A stretch of 64,000 bases of DNA from Ancylobacter radicis (lineage in GTDB: Bacteria; Pseudomonadota; Alphaproteobacteria; Rhizobiales; Xanthobacteraceae): NCBI RefSeq assembly GCF_018449475.1, contig NZ_JAHCQH010000017.1, positions 365,360 through 429,359 of the forward strand. Direction: 5' to 3'. Shown piece after piece: positions 28,371-36,182 of this stretch. Under the pieces are notes generated by a model. That model saw nothing but the letters and a program-made list of their open reading frames with translations, was not told where the DNA came from and did no database searches. Within the stretch, counting starts at the first letter, position 1. Each line of letters begins with the position of its first letter. Position numbers and translations under genes: made by a program.

Positions 28371-29386
28371 CAGGCCACCAGCGCCGCACGGCCGGCCTCG
28401 CGCCGCGCCTCGGCCCGGCGCACCTTGTCCACCGCCGCGCGCAGCACCGACAGGTCCGCCTCCGGCTTCACGCCCTCGGTGGCGAGATGGCGGCGGAACG
28501 CCCGCGCGCCCGGACGGCCGGGAAACAGGCCGAGCATGTGGCGGGTAATATCGTGCAGCCGCCCGCCCGAGGCGAGATGATCAGCGACATAGGGCTCGAA
28601 GGCCTCGATAGCCGCGAAGGCGTCGGCATGCTGCGCCGGCTCGCCAAAGATCACCGGGTCGACTTCCAGCAGCAACTCCGGGTTCTGATAGGCGGCGCGG
28701 CCGAGCATGACGCCATCGACCTGGGCGAGATGACCAAGGGCCTCGTCGATCGAGGCAATTCCGCCATTGATGCTCACCGGCACGTCGGGCAGCCGCTGTT
28801 TGAGCCGGTAGACGCGATCATAATCCAGCGGAGGAATGTCGCGGTTTTCCTTCGGGGAGAGGCCCTGCAGCCAGGCCTTGCGGGCATGGACGATCAGCGC
28901 GTCCGCTCCGGCCGCCAGCACGGCATCGGCGAGCGCGTCGAGCGCGACTTCCGGGTCCTGCTCGTCGACGCCGATCCGGCACTTGACGGTGACGGGGATG
29001 GCGACCTCCGCCTTCATTGCCGCGACGCAACGCGCCACCAGTTCGGGATCGCGCATCAGGCAGGCGCCAAAATTGCCGCCCTGCACGCGGTCGGAAGGGC
29101 AGCCGACATTGAGGTTGATCTCCTCATAGCCCCACGCGGCGCAGATCACCGCCGCCTTGGCGAGAGCCTGCGGGTCGGAACCGCCGAGTTGAACGGCAAC
29201 CGGATGCTCGACCGCCGAGAACCCCAGCAGCCGCTCGCGATCGCCGAAGATCACGGCATTGGCCGTGACCATCTCCGTATAGAGCAGCGCCCGGCGCGAC
29301 AGCACCCGATGGAACGCCCGGCAATGCCGGTCCGTCCAGTCCATCATGGGCGCCACGGAAAATCTAAATGACTGATTTTTCGACAT
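28370..29386 (-). CDS. dusA: tRNA-dihydrouridine(20/20a) synthase DusA
   Basis: FMN enzyme reducing uridines 20/20a in the tRNA D-loop. The product has 338 residues. VAPMMDWTDRHCRAFHR (about residues 11-27), INLNVGCPSDRVQGGNFGACLM (catalytic Cys, about 90-111) and the DusA-specific HARKAWLQGLSPKENRDIPP (in parts, about 173-192) are all present. The first ten codons are markedly more AT-rich than the rest and GTCGAAAAATC from the start region is repeated upstream. That is what one expects if an element integrated in the dusA 5' end and supplied a new N-terminus. Confidence 0.96.
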   Translation of the reverse strand: MSKNQSFRFSVAPMMDWTDRHCRAFHRVLSRRALLYTEMVTANAVIFGDRERLLGFSAVEHPVAVQLGGSDPQALAKAAVICAAWGYEEINLNVGCPSDRVQGGNFGACLMRDPELVARCVAAMKAEVAIPVTVKCRIGVDEQDPEVALDALADAVLAAGADALIVHARKAWLQGLSPKENRDIPPLDYDRVYRLKQRLPDVPVSINGGIASIDEALGHLAQVDGVMLGRAAYQNPELLLEVDPVIFGEPAQHADAFAAIEAFEPYVADHLASGGRLHDITRHMLGLFPGRPGARAFRRHLATEGVKPEADLSVLRAAVDKVRRAEARREAGRAALVA

Positions 29387-29483
29387 TATTCATGAATTCA
29401 AGGAGTTGGAACGCATCGTGTGCACTCGATTTTTCGCCACGATACGCCCCAATCTCCGATTTTTCGACGCGTGAGTGCACACG
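29374..29483. repeat. Repeat array at the dusA 5' end; candidate recombination (att) site
   Basis: GATTTTTCG occurs three times in the same direction (29374, 29428, 29458), and the first and third copies extend to GATTTTTCGAC. The first copy covers the dusA start codon. An 11-bp perfect inverted repeat, CGTGTGCACTC (29417-29427) and GAGTGCACACG (29473-29483), encloses copies two and three. DusA is an established target of a family of tyrosine integrases that insert at its 5' end, so I read this as an attachment-site remnant; no integrase gene is in the window. Confidence 0.5.
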
Positions 29484-29556
29484 GATTGGCTCTACCCTTA
29501 CTAAACTAAAATCCGTCTCCTGGAGAGCCCAGATCCGTCGGAAGGGGCCGTAGGCC

Positions 29557-29725
29557 AACGAGACGTTCCTGCGCCGCAAGGCTGCCAATGCCACGCTGCG
29601 CGAGCTGGACGAGCGCGGCGACATCATCAAGCGCATGCACTGCCACGAGATGAAGGCGATGCTGCATGAGCGACGTGCTGGGCTTCTGCCCCCCGCTGAT
29701 CGTCACCGAAAGCGATAGAGACGCC
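29557..29725 (+). pseudogene. Probable relic of a class III aminotransferase
   Basis: Two short reading frames look like pieces of one protein. ETFLRRKAANATLRELDERG in one frame (from 29557) resembles the region after the PLP-lysine in class III aminotransferases. SDVLGFCPPLIVTESD in another frame (from about 29669) resembles their C-terminal VLGFxPPLIxTE motif. About 100 residues expected between them are missing, and a stop follows the first piece at 29716. It abuts the LysR gene on the opposite strand. Family call is from memory of motifs only. Confidence 0.4.
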
Positions 29726-29740
29726 AAACGCCTTGGTTCG

Positions 29741-30667
29741 CTATTGAGGTTGATGTCGCTGCGACCCGGTCGCCAATCGGAAGCCTCGCTGCACGCCAAG
29801 TTCTGCGACGAAGCGTTCGACGAATATTGCGACCCGACGGCTCTTGCTCGACGTGCCGGGCGCGCGCATCAGGTAGAGCGCCTTGGCGGCGATGGGGCGG
29901 GTTGGCAGGACCTCCTCGATCTCGCCGGTATCCAGAAGCGACTGGACGAAAAACCGTGGCAGGCTCGTGATTCCCAGGTTACTGCGAACTGCATGTAGCA
30001 TCAGATCTGGCATCTGCGCTGCGAATGCCACGGTGATGGGCATTTCGTTGCCATCCGCGAGCGGTAGAGAACGTTCGTCGGGATCGTCCTTGTACTGGAT
30101 ATAGTCGAGCGTCGCGACAGAGGCTGCCGATTGCGGGCGCCCGACCCGGTCGAGATAGGCCGGGGCCGCGATCAGAACCTGTTCGATGTCGGCCAATTTT
30201 CGAACCGTACCCTCGGCGGGGCCCAGGCGGCAGGCACGAAGCGCCAAGTCCACCCCCAGTTCGGCAGGTGCCTGTATCTGGTCGCTCTCCTTGAGATCGA
30301 TCCTAAGATTTGGATGCAGGCGGCGGAGGTCAGCCAGCACCGGCACGATCACACTCCGTGCGATCAGTAGCGGACAGGCGATGGCAAGGCGGCCATCGGG
30401 CGACGATTTCAGAGCTGACATCGCCTCGTCGAGCCGAGCAATGCCCGCAAGAACGTCTTCGGCATGACAGAGCACCAAGTCTCCCGCTTCGGTCATTTGG
30501 ATGCCGTTGCGCCCGCGGATCACCAGTTCGACGCCATAGGCTCGTTCGAGTGCGGCGATGTGCTGGCTGACCGCCGGCTGCGTGATCTTCAGGAGCCGGG
30601 CGGCGGCCGAAAGCGAGCCCTGTCGGGCGGCGGAAGCCAATGATCGCAAGGCTGCGAGATTATCCAT
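29741..30667 (-). CDS. LysR-family transcriptional regulator
   Basis: Regulator of 308 residues. The winged HTH occupies residues 1-60 (GSLSAAARLLKITQPAVSQHIAALERAYG), followed by a linker helix and an effector-binding domain from about residue 90. It is divergent from the aldo/keto reductase gene with 151 bp between, the usual arrangement of a LysR regulator and its target. Three palindromes in that gap are candidate operators. The C-terminal tail (residues 290-308) runs toward the aminotransferase relic and may be an altered end. Effector unknown. Confidence 0.92.
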   Translation of the reverse strand: MDNLAALRSLASAARQGSLSAAARLLKITQPAVSQHIAALERAYGVELVIRGRNGIQMTEAGDLVLCHAEDVLAGIARLDEAMSALKSSPDGRLAIACPLLIARSVIVPVLADLRRLHPNLRIDLKESDQIQAPAELGVDLALRACRLGPAEGTVRKLADIEQVLIAAPAYLDRVGRPQSAASVATLDYIQYKDDPDERSLPLADGNEMPITVAFAAQMPDLMLHAVRSNLGITSLPRFFVQSLLDTGEIEEVLPTRPIAAKALYLMRAPGTSSKSRRVAIFVERFVAELGVQRGFRLATGSQRHQPQ

Positions 30668-30677
30668 TAGGCCTCCT

Positions 30678-30736
30678 TATGGCATCCATAAGCATACGTT
30701 GGCTGGAAGCCAAAATACCCCAGTCATATTTATGAC
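30678..30736. promoter_or_regulatory. Three palindromes between divergent LysR and AKR genes
   Basis: TATGG-CAT-CCATA (30678-30690), TTGGCT-GGA-AGCCAA (30699-30713) and GTCATA-TT-TATGAC (30723-30736) are perfect inverted repeats packed in 59 bp. They are candidate binding sites for the adjacent LysR protein and differ from the box found around 33-43 kb. Confidence 0.6.
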
Positions 30737-30818
30737 CGCAAGGGCTCGGTCGCCAGATCGCAGGGGCGCGTCCCGCGAACCACTGGAATACCGGCCAGCG
30801 AACCCAATCGGAGCGACT

Positions 30819-31733
30819 ATGACTTTGCTAAATAAAAGCTTTCCTTTAAACGCCACGGTCGCCGTTCCCGCAGTGGGCTTCGGCACCTATCTCATTCATC
30901 AGGATGTGAGCGCGTCGGCTGTCCGCGCGGCGATCGAGAAGGGCTATCGCCACATCGACACCGCGCAAGTCTATCAAAACGAAAAGGGCGTCGGTGAGGG
31001 TATCCGCGCAGGCATCGCGGCCTGCGGCCTGTCGCGCGACGACATCTTCGTCACCACCAAACTGTGGCCCGGCAATGCCGCATGGGGAGAGCAGCCGAAG
31101 AACCGGCAGCAGGCCCTCGCGGCCTTCGCGGAGAGCCTCGATCTGCTCGGCCTCGACGATGTCGACCTGTACCTCATCCACTCGCCGCATGGCGGGACGC
31201 AGCGCCTCGCCCAATGGCAGGCGCTGCTTGACCTGAAGCAGGACGGACGGGCGCGCAGCATCGGCGTCAGCAATTTCAACATCAAGCACATCGAGCAGAT
31301 CGCCGAAGCCGGTCTTGCCCTGCCTGAAGCCAACCAGATCGAACTGCATCCCTGGTCACAGAAGCCCGCTCTGCTTGCATTCATGGCACAGCACGGCATC
31401 GCGCCGATCGCCTATAGCAGCCTGGCGCCGCTCTCGACGTGGCGCGTCGATCCGGGTCAGGACAGCGCCAAGACCGGGGAGACCGCCTCTGATGCTGGCA
31501 TCTTCGGGAAGTTGGCCGCCAAATATGGAGTGTCGGAGGCGCAGTTGCTGCTGCGCTGGGGCGTCCAGAGCGGCTATGCGGTGCTGCCGAAGAGCCTTAA
31601 CCCCGAGCGGATGCGCGAGAATATCAACCTTGGAGGGTTTGAGATCGACAACAGCGATATGGCGCTGCTCCGCACGCTGGATCGCGGCGATGGTCTCGCC
31701 TGGTCGGTTGGTGACCCGACGCTCATCGACTGA
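30819..31733 (+). CDS. Aldo/keto reductase
   Basis: NADPH-dependent TIM-barrel reductase of 304 residues. The start at 30819 follows GGAG; longer in-frame translation upstream has no support. The catalytic tetrad is visible as Asp and Tyr in YRHIDTAQVYQNEKGVGEG (about residues 43-61), Lys in VTTKLWP (about 79-85) and His in YLIHSPHG (about 115-122). IGVSNFNIKHIEQI and the LPKSLNPERMRENI cofactor block are typical of the AKR5-like 2,5-diketogluconate reductase/aldehyde reductase group. It probably reduces reactive aldehydes or ketones. Likely controlled by the divergent LysR protein. Confidence 0.93.
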   Translation: MTLLNKSFPLNATVAVPAVGFGTYLIHQDVSASAVRAAIEKGYRHIDTAQVYQNEKGVGEGIRAGIAACGLSRDDIFVTTKLWPGNAAWGEQPKNRQQALAAFAESLDLLGLDDVDLYLIHSPHGGTQRLAQWQALLDLKQDGRARSIGVSNFNIKHIEQIAEAGLALPEANQIELHPWSQKPALLAFMAQHGIAPIAYSSLAPLSTWRVDPGQDSAKTGETASDAGIFGKLAAKYGVSEAQLLLRWGVQSGYAVLPKSLNPERMRENINLGGFEIDNSDMALLRTLDRGDGLAWSVGDPTLID

Positions 31734-32131
31734 TGTAGACAATCAGCACCGTCGCCGCGACCGGGGCGCGTGGCAGGATCAATCGCACTGGTTCCGACCA
31801 TCGCATTTGATTCCGGCATGGCGCGCAAAGACAGCCTTGGGGATCAACCAGTCCGAAGGGTTCACCGACAATGGCCGATGCGCAAGACGTCACGAGCGAT
31901 GCCTTTTAAGGGTAATAATGAACTGACAAAATGACACCGCCGACGACGCCCTCATATTGAGGAGGTCGCCTGCCGTAAGGCGCTCGCCTTATCCGTCTCT
32001 TCCTCCCGGCAGGACGCGCCGATGCGCGTCCTGCCGGATGATCTCCCCACGGCTTCGCGAGCACATGGGTCATTTCCCCGGCCACCCGTCCTTTCCTTGA
32101 CACGCCGGCACTTCGCGATCGTAGCCGGCCG
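31734..32131. other. Non-coding gap with a perfect 14-bp hairpin
   Basis: No gene is supported in these 398 bp. The only clear structure is CCGGCAGGACGCGC / GCGCGTCCTGCCGG with a CGAT loop (32006-32037), a perfect 14-bp stem without a T-tract on either side. It lies between the convergent aldo/keto reductase and hydrolase genes and may terminate or stabilise transcripts. AT content rises around 31905-31935. Confidence 0.6.
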
Positions 32132-33250
32132 TCAGGCCGCCAGGTTCTGCTTGAAAAAGCTCGTGAGCTTGGCGAAGGGGATCAGATCGACACGATCATA
32201 CAGATCCACGTGGCCGGCGCCCGGAACCCAGACCAGTTCCTTCGGCTCCGCTGCGCGTTTGTAGGCGTCTTCGCTGAACTCGCGCGAGTGCGCCTGATCC
32301 CCGCTGATGAACAGCATAGGACGCGGCGAAATCGTCTCGATGTCGTTGAAGGGATAGAAGTTCATGAACTTCACATTGCTCGTCACCGTCGGCTTAGTCG
32401 TCCTCTGAGGGGACGCGCCGGCCGGCGTGAACTCACCGCGGGGCGTGCGATAGAAGTCGTAGAATTCGCGCTGGATCGGATGGGTATCGGCGCTGAGCAC
32501 GAGATCGGTGCCACCGGCGACCGCCACCTCGCCTCCGGCAAATTCGACATAACGCTGCTCGGCGGCGGCGGCCGCGATCTCCTTGCGCTGTTCCAGAGTG
32601 AGCGAATGGTTGAGCGCGTTGCGATTTACCGACCCCATATCGTACATGGAGACCGTCGCCACCGCGCGCAGTCGCGGATCGATCTTGGCCGCGCTGATGG
32701 CAAAACTGCCGCTGCCGCAGATGCCGAGAACGCCGATGCGGTTGCGATCGACGAAGGGCTGGGTGCCGAGATAATCGGCCGCGGCGCTGAAGGCCTCGGC
32801 ATAGAGGTCCGGCGACACCATGTTGCGCGGCTGCCCGGCGCTCTCACCCCAGAAGGGCAGATCGATGGCCAGCGTCACGAAGCCCTGTTCCGCCAACTTG
32901 GTCGCGTAGAGGTTGGAGCTCTGCTCCTTCACCGCGCCCATGGGATGGCCGACGATGATGGCCGGGTTGCGCGCGCTCCGGTTTAGCTCCTTCGGAGCGA
33001 ACAGGTTTCCGAAAACGTCCATTTGATACTGGCTCTTGAAGGTGACCTTCTCAAGCGTGACCTTGTCGCTGGTGTAGAAATTCGCCGCGCCCCGCGACAT
33101 GTCTTGCGCGCGGGCCGATGACGTGTCCAGGAGAGACATCATGCCGACGGTGGCCACGCCCACGCCGGCCATTTTGAGCAAGTCGCGACGATCAATCGTC
33201 TCGCCCGTTGTGTTCCTCGTAGCGGTCTTGTCTGTTGCGTGTCGATCCAT
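32132..33250 (-). CDS. Tat-exported alpha/beta hydrolase (dienelactone hydrolase-like)
   Basis: Predicted periplasmic hydrolase of 372 residues; AGGAGG sits before the start at 33250. The N-terminal TIDRRDLLKMAGVGVATVG is a twin-arginine signal, ending near SSARAQ. The alpha/beta fold shows HPMGAV (oxyanion region, about residue 98), the nucleophile elbow GICGSGSFAI (about 173-182) and a terminal GAGHVDLYD catalytic His region (about 343-351). The elbow is G-x-C-x-S, so Cys sits where Ser is usual, as in dienelactone hydrolases. A LysR-type box lies 96 bp upstream. Substrate unknown. Confidence 0.85.
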   Translation of the reverse strand: MDRHATDKTATRNTTGETIDRRDLLKMAGVGVATVGMMSLLDTSSARAQDMSRGAANFYTSDKVTLEKVTFKSQYQMDVFGNLFAPKELNRSARNPAIIVGHPMGAVKEQSSNLYATKLAEQGFVTLAIDLPFWGESAGQPRNMVSPDLYAEAFSAAADYLGTQPFVDRNRIGVLGICGSGSFAISAAKIDPRLRAVATVSMYDMGSVNRNALNHSLTLEQRKEIAAAAAEQRYVEFAGGEVAVAGGTDLVLSADTHPIQREFYDFYRTPRGEFTPAGASPQRTTKPTVTSNVKFMNFYPFNDIETISPRPMLFISGDQAHSREFSEDAYKRAAEPKELVWVPGAGHVDLYDRVDLIPFAKLTSFFKQNLAA

Positions 33251-33345
33251 AGCAGCCTCCTTTGCGAGCCTTGGGCGGCTCTGCCTGCCGGACAAAGTGG
33301 CGCGAGGCGGACGCGGAAGGTAGGCCTATGAATTGGCTAGAAGTT

Positions 33346-33372
33346 ATGAGTCGACCTCATCAATCGATTGAT
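33346..33372. promoter_or_regulatory. LysR-type box A upstream of the hydrolase gene
   Basis: ATGAG-TCGAC-CTCAT (33346-33360) is a perfect 5-5-5 inverted repeat with the T-N11-A spacing of LysR sites. It runs directly into a second palindrome, ATCAATCGATTGAT (33359-33372). It lies between the hydrolase start and the end of the LysR gene. Confidence 0.6.
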
Positions 33373-33414
33373 TGGCGTTTAACGGTGGCCTGCTGAGTTC
33401 GGCAACCGGCGACG

Positions 33415-34308
33415 TTATGTCCGATGACGCAGGGCGTCCAGCAAAGCGACGAAGGCCGGCGAGGACTGACGTCGGCTGGGGTAATAGAGATAGAAGCCGT
33501 CCCAAAAGGCGCACCAGTCCTCCAGCACGCGGAGGAGCTGCCCCGCGCGGATATGGTCGCGGGCGATCTCCTCGGGGACAAAGGCAAGGCCTGCGCCAGC
33601 AAGCGCCGCATCCAGGACATGGAAGATGTTGTTGAAGGCCAACTGGCCATCGACCCGTATCTTCAGCTCGCGACCGTCCTTCTCGAACTCCCAGGCCCAC
33701 AGGCCGCCGGAGGTCTGGAAACGGTAGTTGATGCAGCGGTGCTGGACGAGATCCTGCGGGTGTACCGGGGCCGGATGCTCCGCAAAATAGGCGGGGGTTC
33801 CGACCACGGCGAAGCGGAAATCGGGGCCGATGCGGGCCGAGATCATATCCTTGGCGAGTTGTTCGCCCATGCGTACGCCGGCATCGTAGCGCTCGGTAAC
33901 GATGTCGGTGAGGCCATTGTCGAGCATCAACTCGACCTTGATATCCGGGTATCTGGGCAGGAATTTCTGCAGCTTGGGCCAGAGTGTACTGCTGATGGCA
34001 TAGTCGGACGCGCTGATGCGGATGGTCCCCGCGGGGGTGTCGCGCAGATCGTTCAGCGCATCGACCTGGGCTTCGATCTCGTCAAAATGCGGCCCTATGC
34101 CTTGCAGCAGGCGCTCGCCGGCCTCGGTCGGCGAGACGGCGCGGGTGGTACGCGTCAGCAGGCGAACGCCGAGCCGAGCTTCGAGCTGGCGGATCGTGTG
34201 ACTGAGGGCCGACTGCGACACCCCCATGCGCGAGGCCGCCCGCGTGAAACTGCGTTCGCGAGCGACAGCGATGAAGGCCAGAAGGTCATTGATGTTCTCG
34301 CGCGCCAT
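33415..34308 (-). CDS. LysR-family transcriptional regulator, proposed regulator of the 32-45 kb block
   Basis: Regulator of 297 residues of the group whose HTH reads RSFTRAASRMGVSQSALSHTIRQLEARLGVRLL (split, residues 18-50). The effector domain begins near residue 90 (GTIRISASDYAISSTLWPKL), and YPSRRQSSPAFVALLDALR ends it. Upstream on the minus strand a perfect TATAAT lies at 34343-34338 and the ribosome site is GAGAGGTG. ATGAT-CACCT-CTCAT (34311-34325) overlaps that site and is one base off the box found across the cluster, suggesting autoregulation. It is the only regulator inside the block. Confidence 0.92.
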   Translation of the reverse strand: MARENINDLLAFIAVARERSFTRAASRMGVSQSALSHTIRQLEARLGVRLLTRTTRAVSPTEAGERLLQGIGPHFDEIEAQVDALNDLRDTPAGTIRISASDYAISSTLWPKLQKFLPRYPDIKVELMLDNGLTDIVTERYDAGVRMGEQLAKDMISARIGPDFRFAVVGTPAYFAEHPAPVHPQDLVQHRCINYRFQTSGGLWAWEFEKDGRELKIRVDGQLAFNNIFHVLDAALAGAGLAFVPEEIARDHIRAGQLLRVLEDWCAFWDGFYLYYPSRRQSSPAFVALLDALRHRT

Positions 34309-34464
34309 CCATGATCACCTCTCATAAGAACAGGTCGATTATATCGTAAGAACAAAGGGCTGATAGGTGCCGCTCGGCATCGAACGCCACTCCTCCCGTC
34401 ACGACTTCATCAACTCTCTCTCGAAGCGACGCTGCGAACCCCATGATAGCGACGCGTACGATTG

Positions 34465-34479
34465 ATGAATCGCCCTCAT
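34465..34479. promoter_or_regulatory. LysR-type box B between LysR and cyclophilin-like genes
   Basis: ATGAA-TCGCC-CTCAT matches nine of ten arm positions of the cluster box and keeps T-N11-A. It is preceded by ATTG, so the left flank ATTGATGAAT equals that of box F. It could serve either divergent gene; it is 120 bp before the cyclophilin-like start. Confidence 0.55.
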
Positions 34480-34598
34480 GTCTCCATGCGGCAGCCCACC
34501 GCTAACCGACGCCCGGCAGTCTCGCTACCTTACCGTCAGACACGGCGGATAAGTGCCATGTCGTGGGCTTCCATACGCCCGTGAATGGAACAGTGATC

Positions 34599-35057
34599 AT
34601 GGTCATGACGCGCAGAATGGTGCTGGGAGCCTGTGTGGTCGGTATGTCCGCGCGCGCCATTGGTGCGTCGGGGCCCGCGTGGGGCCAAGGAGCGGAGAAG
34701 CCGTTCATGAAAGTCGAATTTGCCTTCAGCGGGCAGGTGTTCACGGCAACTCTGCTCGACAACCCGACGACGCGCGATTTCGTGTCGATGCTCCCGCTCA
34801 CGCTCAAGATCGACGATTATTCGACCAACGAGAAGATCGCCTATCTACCACGCAAGCTGACCGAAGCGGGCAGCGGGATCTTCGGCAATGAGGCGCCCGG
34901 CGACATCGCCTATTTCGCGCCCTGGGGCAATCTCGTCTTTTATTATGCGGACTACCACTATTGGCCCGGCCTGATCCGGCTCGGGCGGCTCGACGGCGGG
35001 ATCACGCCGCTGCTGACACGCGGGCAATTCCCGTTGACCGCGACGCTTGCCGGGTGA
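34599..35057 (+). CDS. Exported cyclophilin-like fold protein
   Basis: Protein of 152 residues. The start is uncertain: ATG codons at 34599 and 34605 are both possible and the ribosome site is weak. The N-terminus MVMTRRMVLGACVVG then AWGQGAEK looks like a Tat or Sec signal. The body (FAFSGQVFTATLLDNPTTRDFVSMLPLTL, split, about 42-70; YLPRKLTEAG; GDIAYFAPWGNLVFYY about 105-120) matches the bacterial cyclophilin-like domain family. That family keeps the barrel but generally lacks proven isomerase activity. Such genes recur beside reductase and hydrolase genes in stress-type clusters. Confidence 0.82.
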   Translation: MVMTRRMVLGACVVGMSARAIGASGPAWGQGAEKPFMKVEFAFSGQVFTATLLDNPTTRDFVSMLPLTLKIDDYSTNEKIAYLPRKLTEAGSGIFGNEAPGDIAYFAPWGNLVFYYADYHYWPGLIRLGRLDGGITPLLTRGQFPLTATLAG

Positions 35058-35201
35058 GGCGAGCGTCGCGTCGACCACAGTGTCCGGCCACGAGAACACG
35101 TTTTGGCGAGTGCTGCGCCGCGCGCTGGATCGATGCGTAAACAGAGCGCGCAAGACCTTGAATATTGGCTGGGCGCGGCTGAGCAACACGAGAGGAACAG
35201 C

Positions 35202-35534
35202 ATGTCCTACGACCCCGACAACTATGTCGTCGACTCCCGGCGCCTCGGCAGCAGCTATCTCCTCGCGGCCATCGTGCTGGGCATACTCTTCGCCCAGTGT
35301 TTTCCGGAAACGTCGACCGCGGATCATGCCACGCTGAGCGCCGCCCAACCTACCATCGTCGTGCTGTCGCCGGCCCGCTTCGACCCCAGCGATGACGAGA
35401 CGGACGTCGCCGACGCGACCTCTCCCAGCACCCCCTCCCACGTCGCTCCTGCCGGTTTCAGTTCCGCCGGTTTCACTTCCGCCCAGTGTGCCGCCGGGCA
35501 CGAAGACCGGACGTCGAGCATTCAGGCGCTCTGA
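35202..35534 (+). CDS. Hypothetical single-pass membrane protein
   Basis: No family recognised. From the ATG at 35202, which has AGAGGAA upstream, the protein has 110 residues. One hydrophobic helix, SSYLLAAIVLGILFAQCF (about residues 15-32), anchors it; the remainder is low-complexity Ser/Ala/Pro/Asp-rich with two near-identical AGFSSAGFTSAQCAAG-type steps. It probably exposes a disordered tail in the periplasm. It sits between the cyclophilin-like gene and the Mo-dehydrogenase operon. The longer in-frame start at 35103 is unsupported. Confidence 0.55.
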   Translation: MSYDPDNYVVDSRRLGSSYLLAAIVLGILFAQCFPETSTADHATLSAAQPTIVVLSPARFDPSDDETDVADATSPSTPSHVAPAGFSSAGFTSAQCAAGHEDRTSSIQAL

Positions 35535-35544
35535 CGCGGCATTC

Positions 35545-35610
35545 ATGAGCGCGGCTCATGGGGGCAAGCGGGGTGTGCGCCTAATCTGTCGATCCTGCGG
35601 CTGATAGAAT
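35545..35610 (+). promoter_or_regulatory. LysR-type box C and promoter of the Mo-dehydrogenase operon
   Basis: ATGAG-CGCGG-CTCAT (35545-35559) is a perfect inverted repeat, extendable one base each side (CATGAG/CTCATG). TAGAAT at 35605-35610 is a good -10 (five of six). A start of transcription near 35617 would put the box centre at about -65, the classic position of a LysR recognition site. The -35 region is poor, as expected for an activated promoter. Confidence 0.6.
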
Positions 35611-35718
35611 TAGACCAAATGGAAGCGGTGGAATGACCGACGACGGCGCTGCCTTCCGCAGCGTCGCGACCGCCTGCATGCGCGGCACTTCCGTTTCCGG
35701 CTGCCTTTTACAAGGAGA

Positions 35719-36171
35719 ATGACGGTGGACATCACCATTAATGGGCAACTGCATCAGCTGGATATCGAGCCCGATACGCCACTGCTCTGGGTGCTGCGCG
35801 ATGAACTCGGGCTGACCGGCACCAAATATGGCTGCGGCCTCGCTCAGTGTGGTGCCTGCACCGTGCTGGTGGATGGCCAGCCGACCCGCTCCTGCGTGAC
35901 GCCGGTCGACGCGGTCGCGGGCAGCCAGATCATGACCATCGAGGCGGTGACGCAGGATCCGGTGGGGCAGAAGGTCGTTGAAGCCTGGGTGTCGCAGCAG
36001 GTCGCGCAATGCGGCTACTGCCAGTCCGGCCAGGTGATGGCGGCGACCGGGCTGCTCAAGCAGACCCCGAAGCCGAGCGACGAGGACATCGCCGCCGCCA
36101 TGGTCAATCTGTGCCGCTGCGGCACCTATAACGCGATCGCCGCCGCCGTCCGGCACGCGGCGCAGGCGTGA
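35719..36171 (+). CDS. iorA: (2Fe-2S)-binding small subunit of molybdenum hydroxylase (IorA-like)
   Basis: Electron-transfer subunit of 150 residues. The plant-type ferredoxin domain holds [15 protein letters not shown] (about residues 41-55) and the following RSC, and the helical second domain holds [10 protein letters not shown] (about 98-107) and [11 protein letters not shown] (about 129-139). Together these give the two 2Fe-2S centres of the xanthine oxidase family. The start follows AAGGAGA. It overlaps the large-subunit region by stop/start proximity and lacks its own signal, so it is presumably carried across the membrane with the Tat-bearing partner. IorA is the nearest named analogue; isoquinoline is not implied. 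Confidence 0.92.
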   Translation: MTVDITINGQLHQLDIEPDTPLLWVLRDELGLTGTKYGCGLAQCGACTVLVDGQPTRSCVTPVDAVAGSQIMTIEAVTQDPVGQKVVEAWVSQQVAQCGYCQSGQVMAATGLLKQTPKPSDEDIAAAMVNLCRCGTYNAIAAAVRHAAQA

Positions 36172-36182
36172 GGAGCGGCGCG

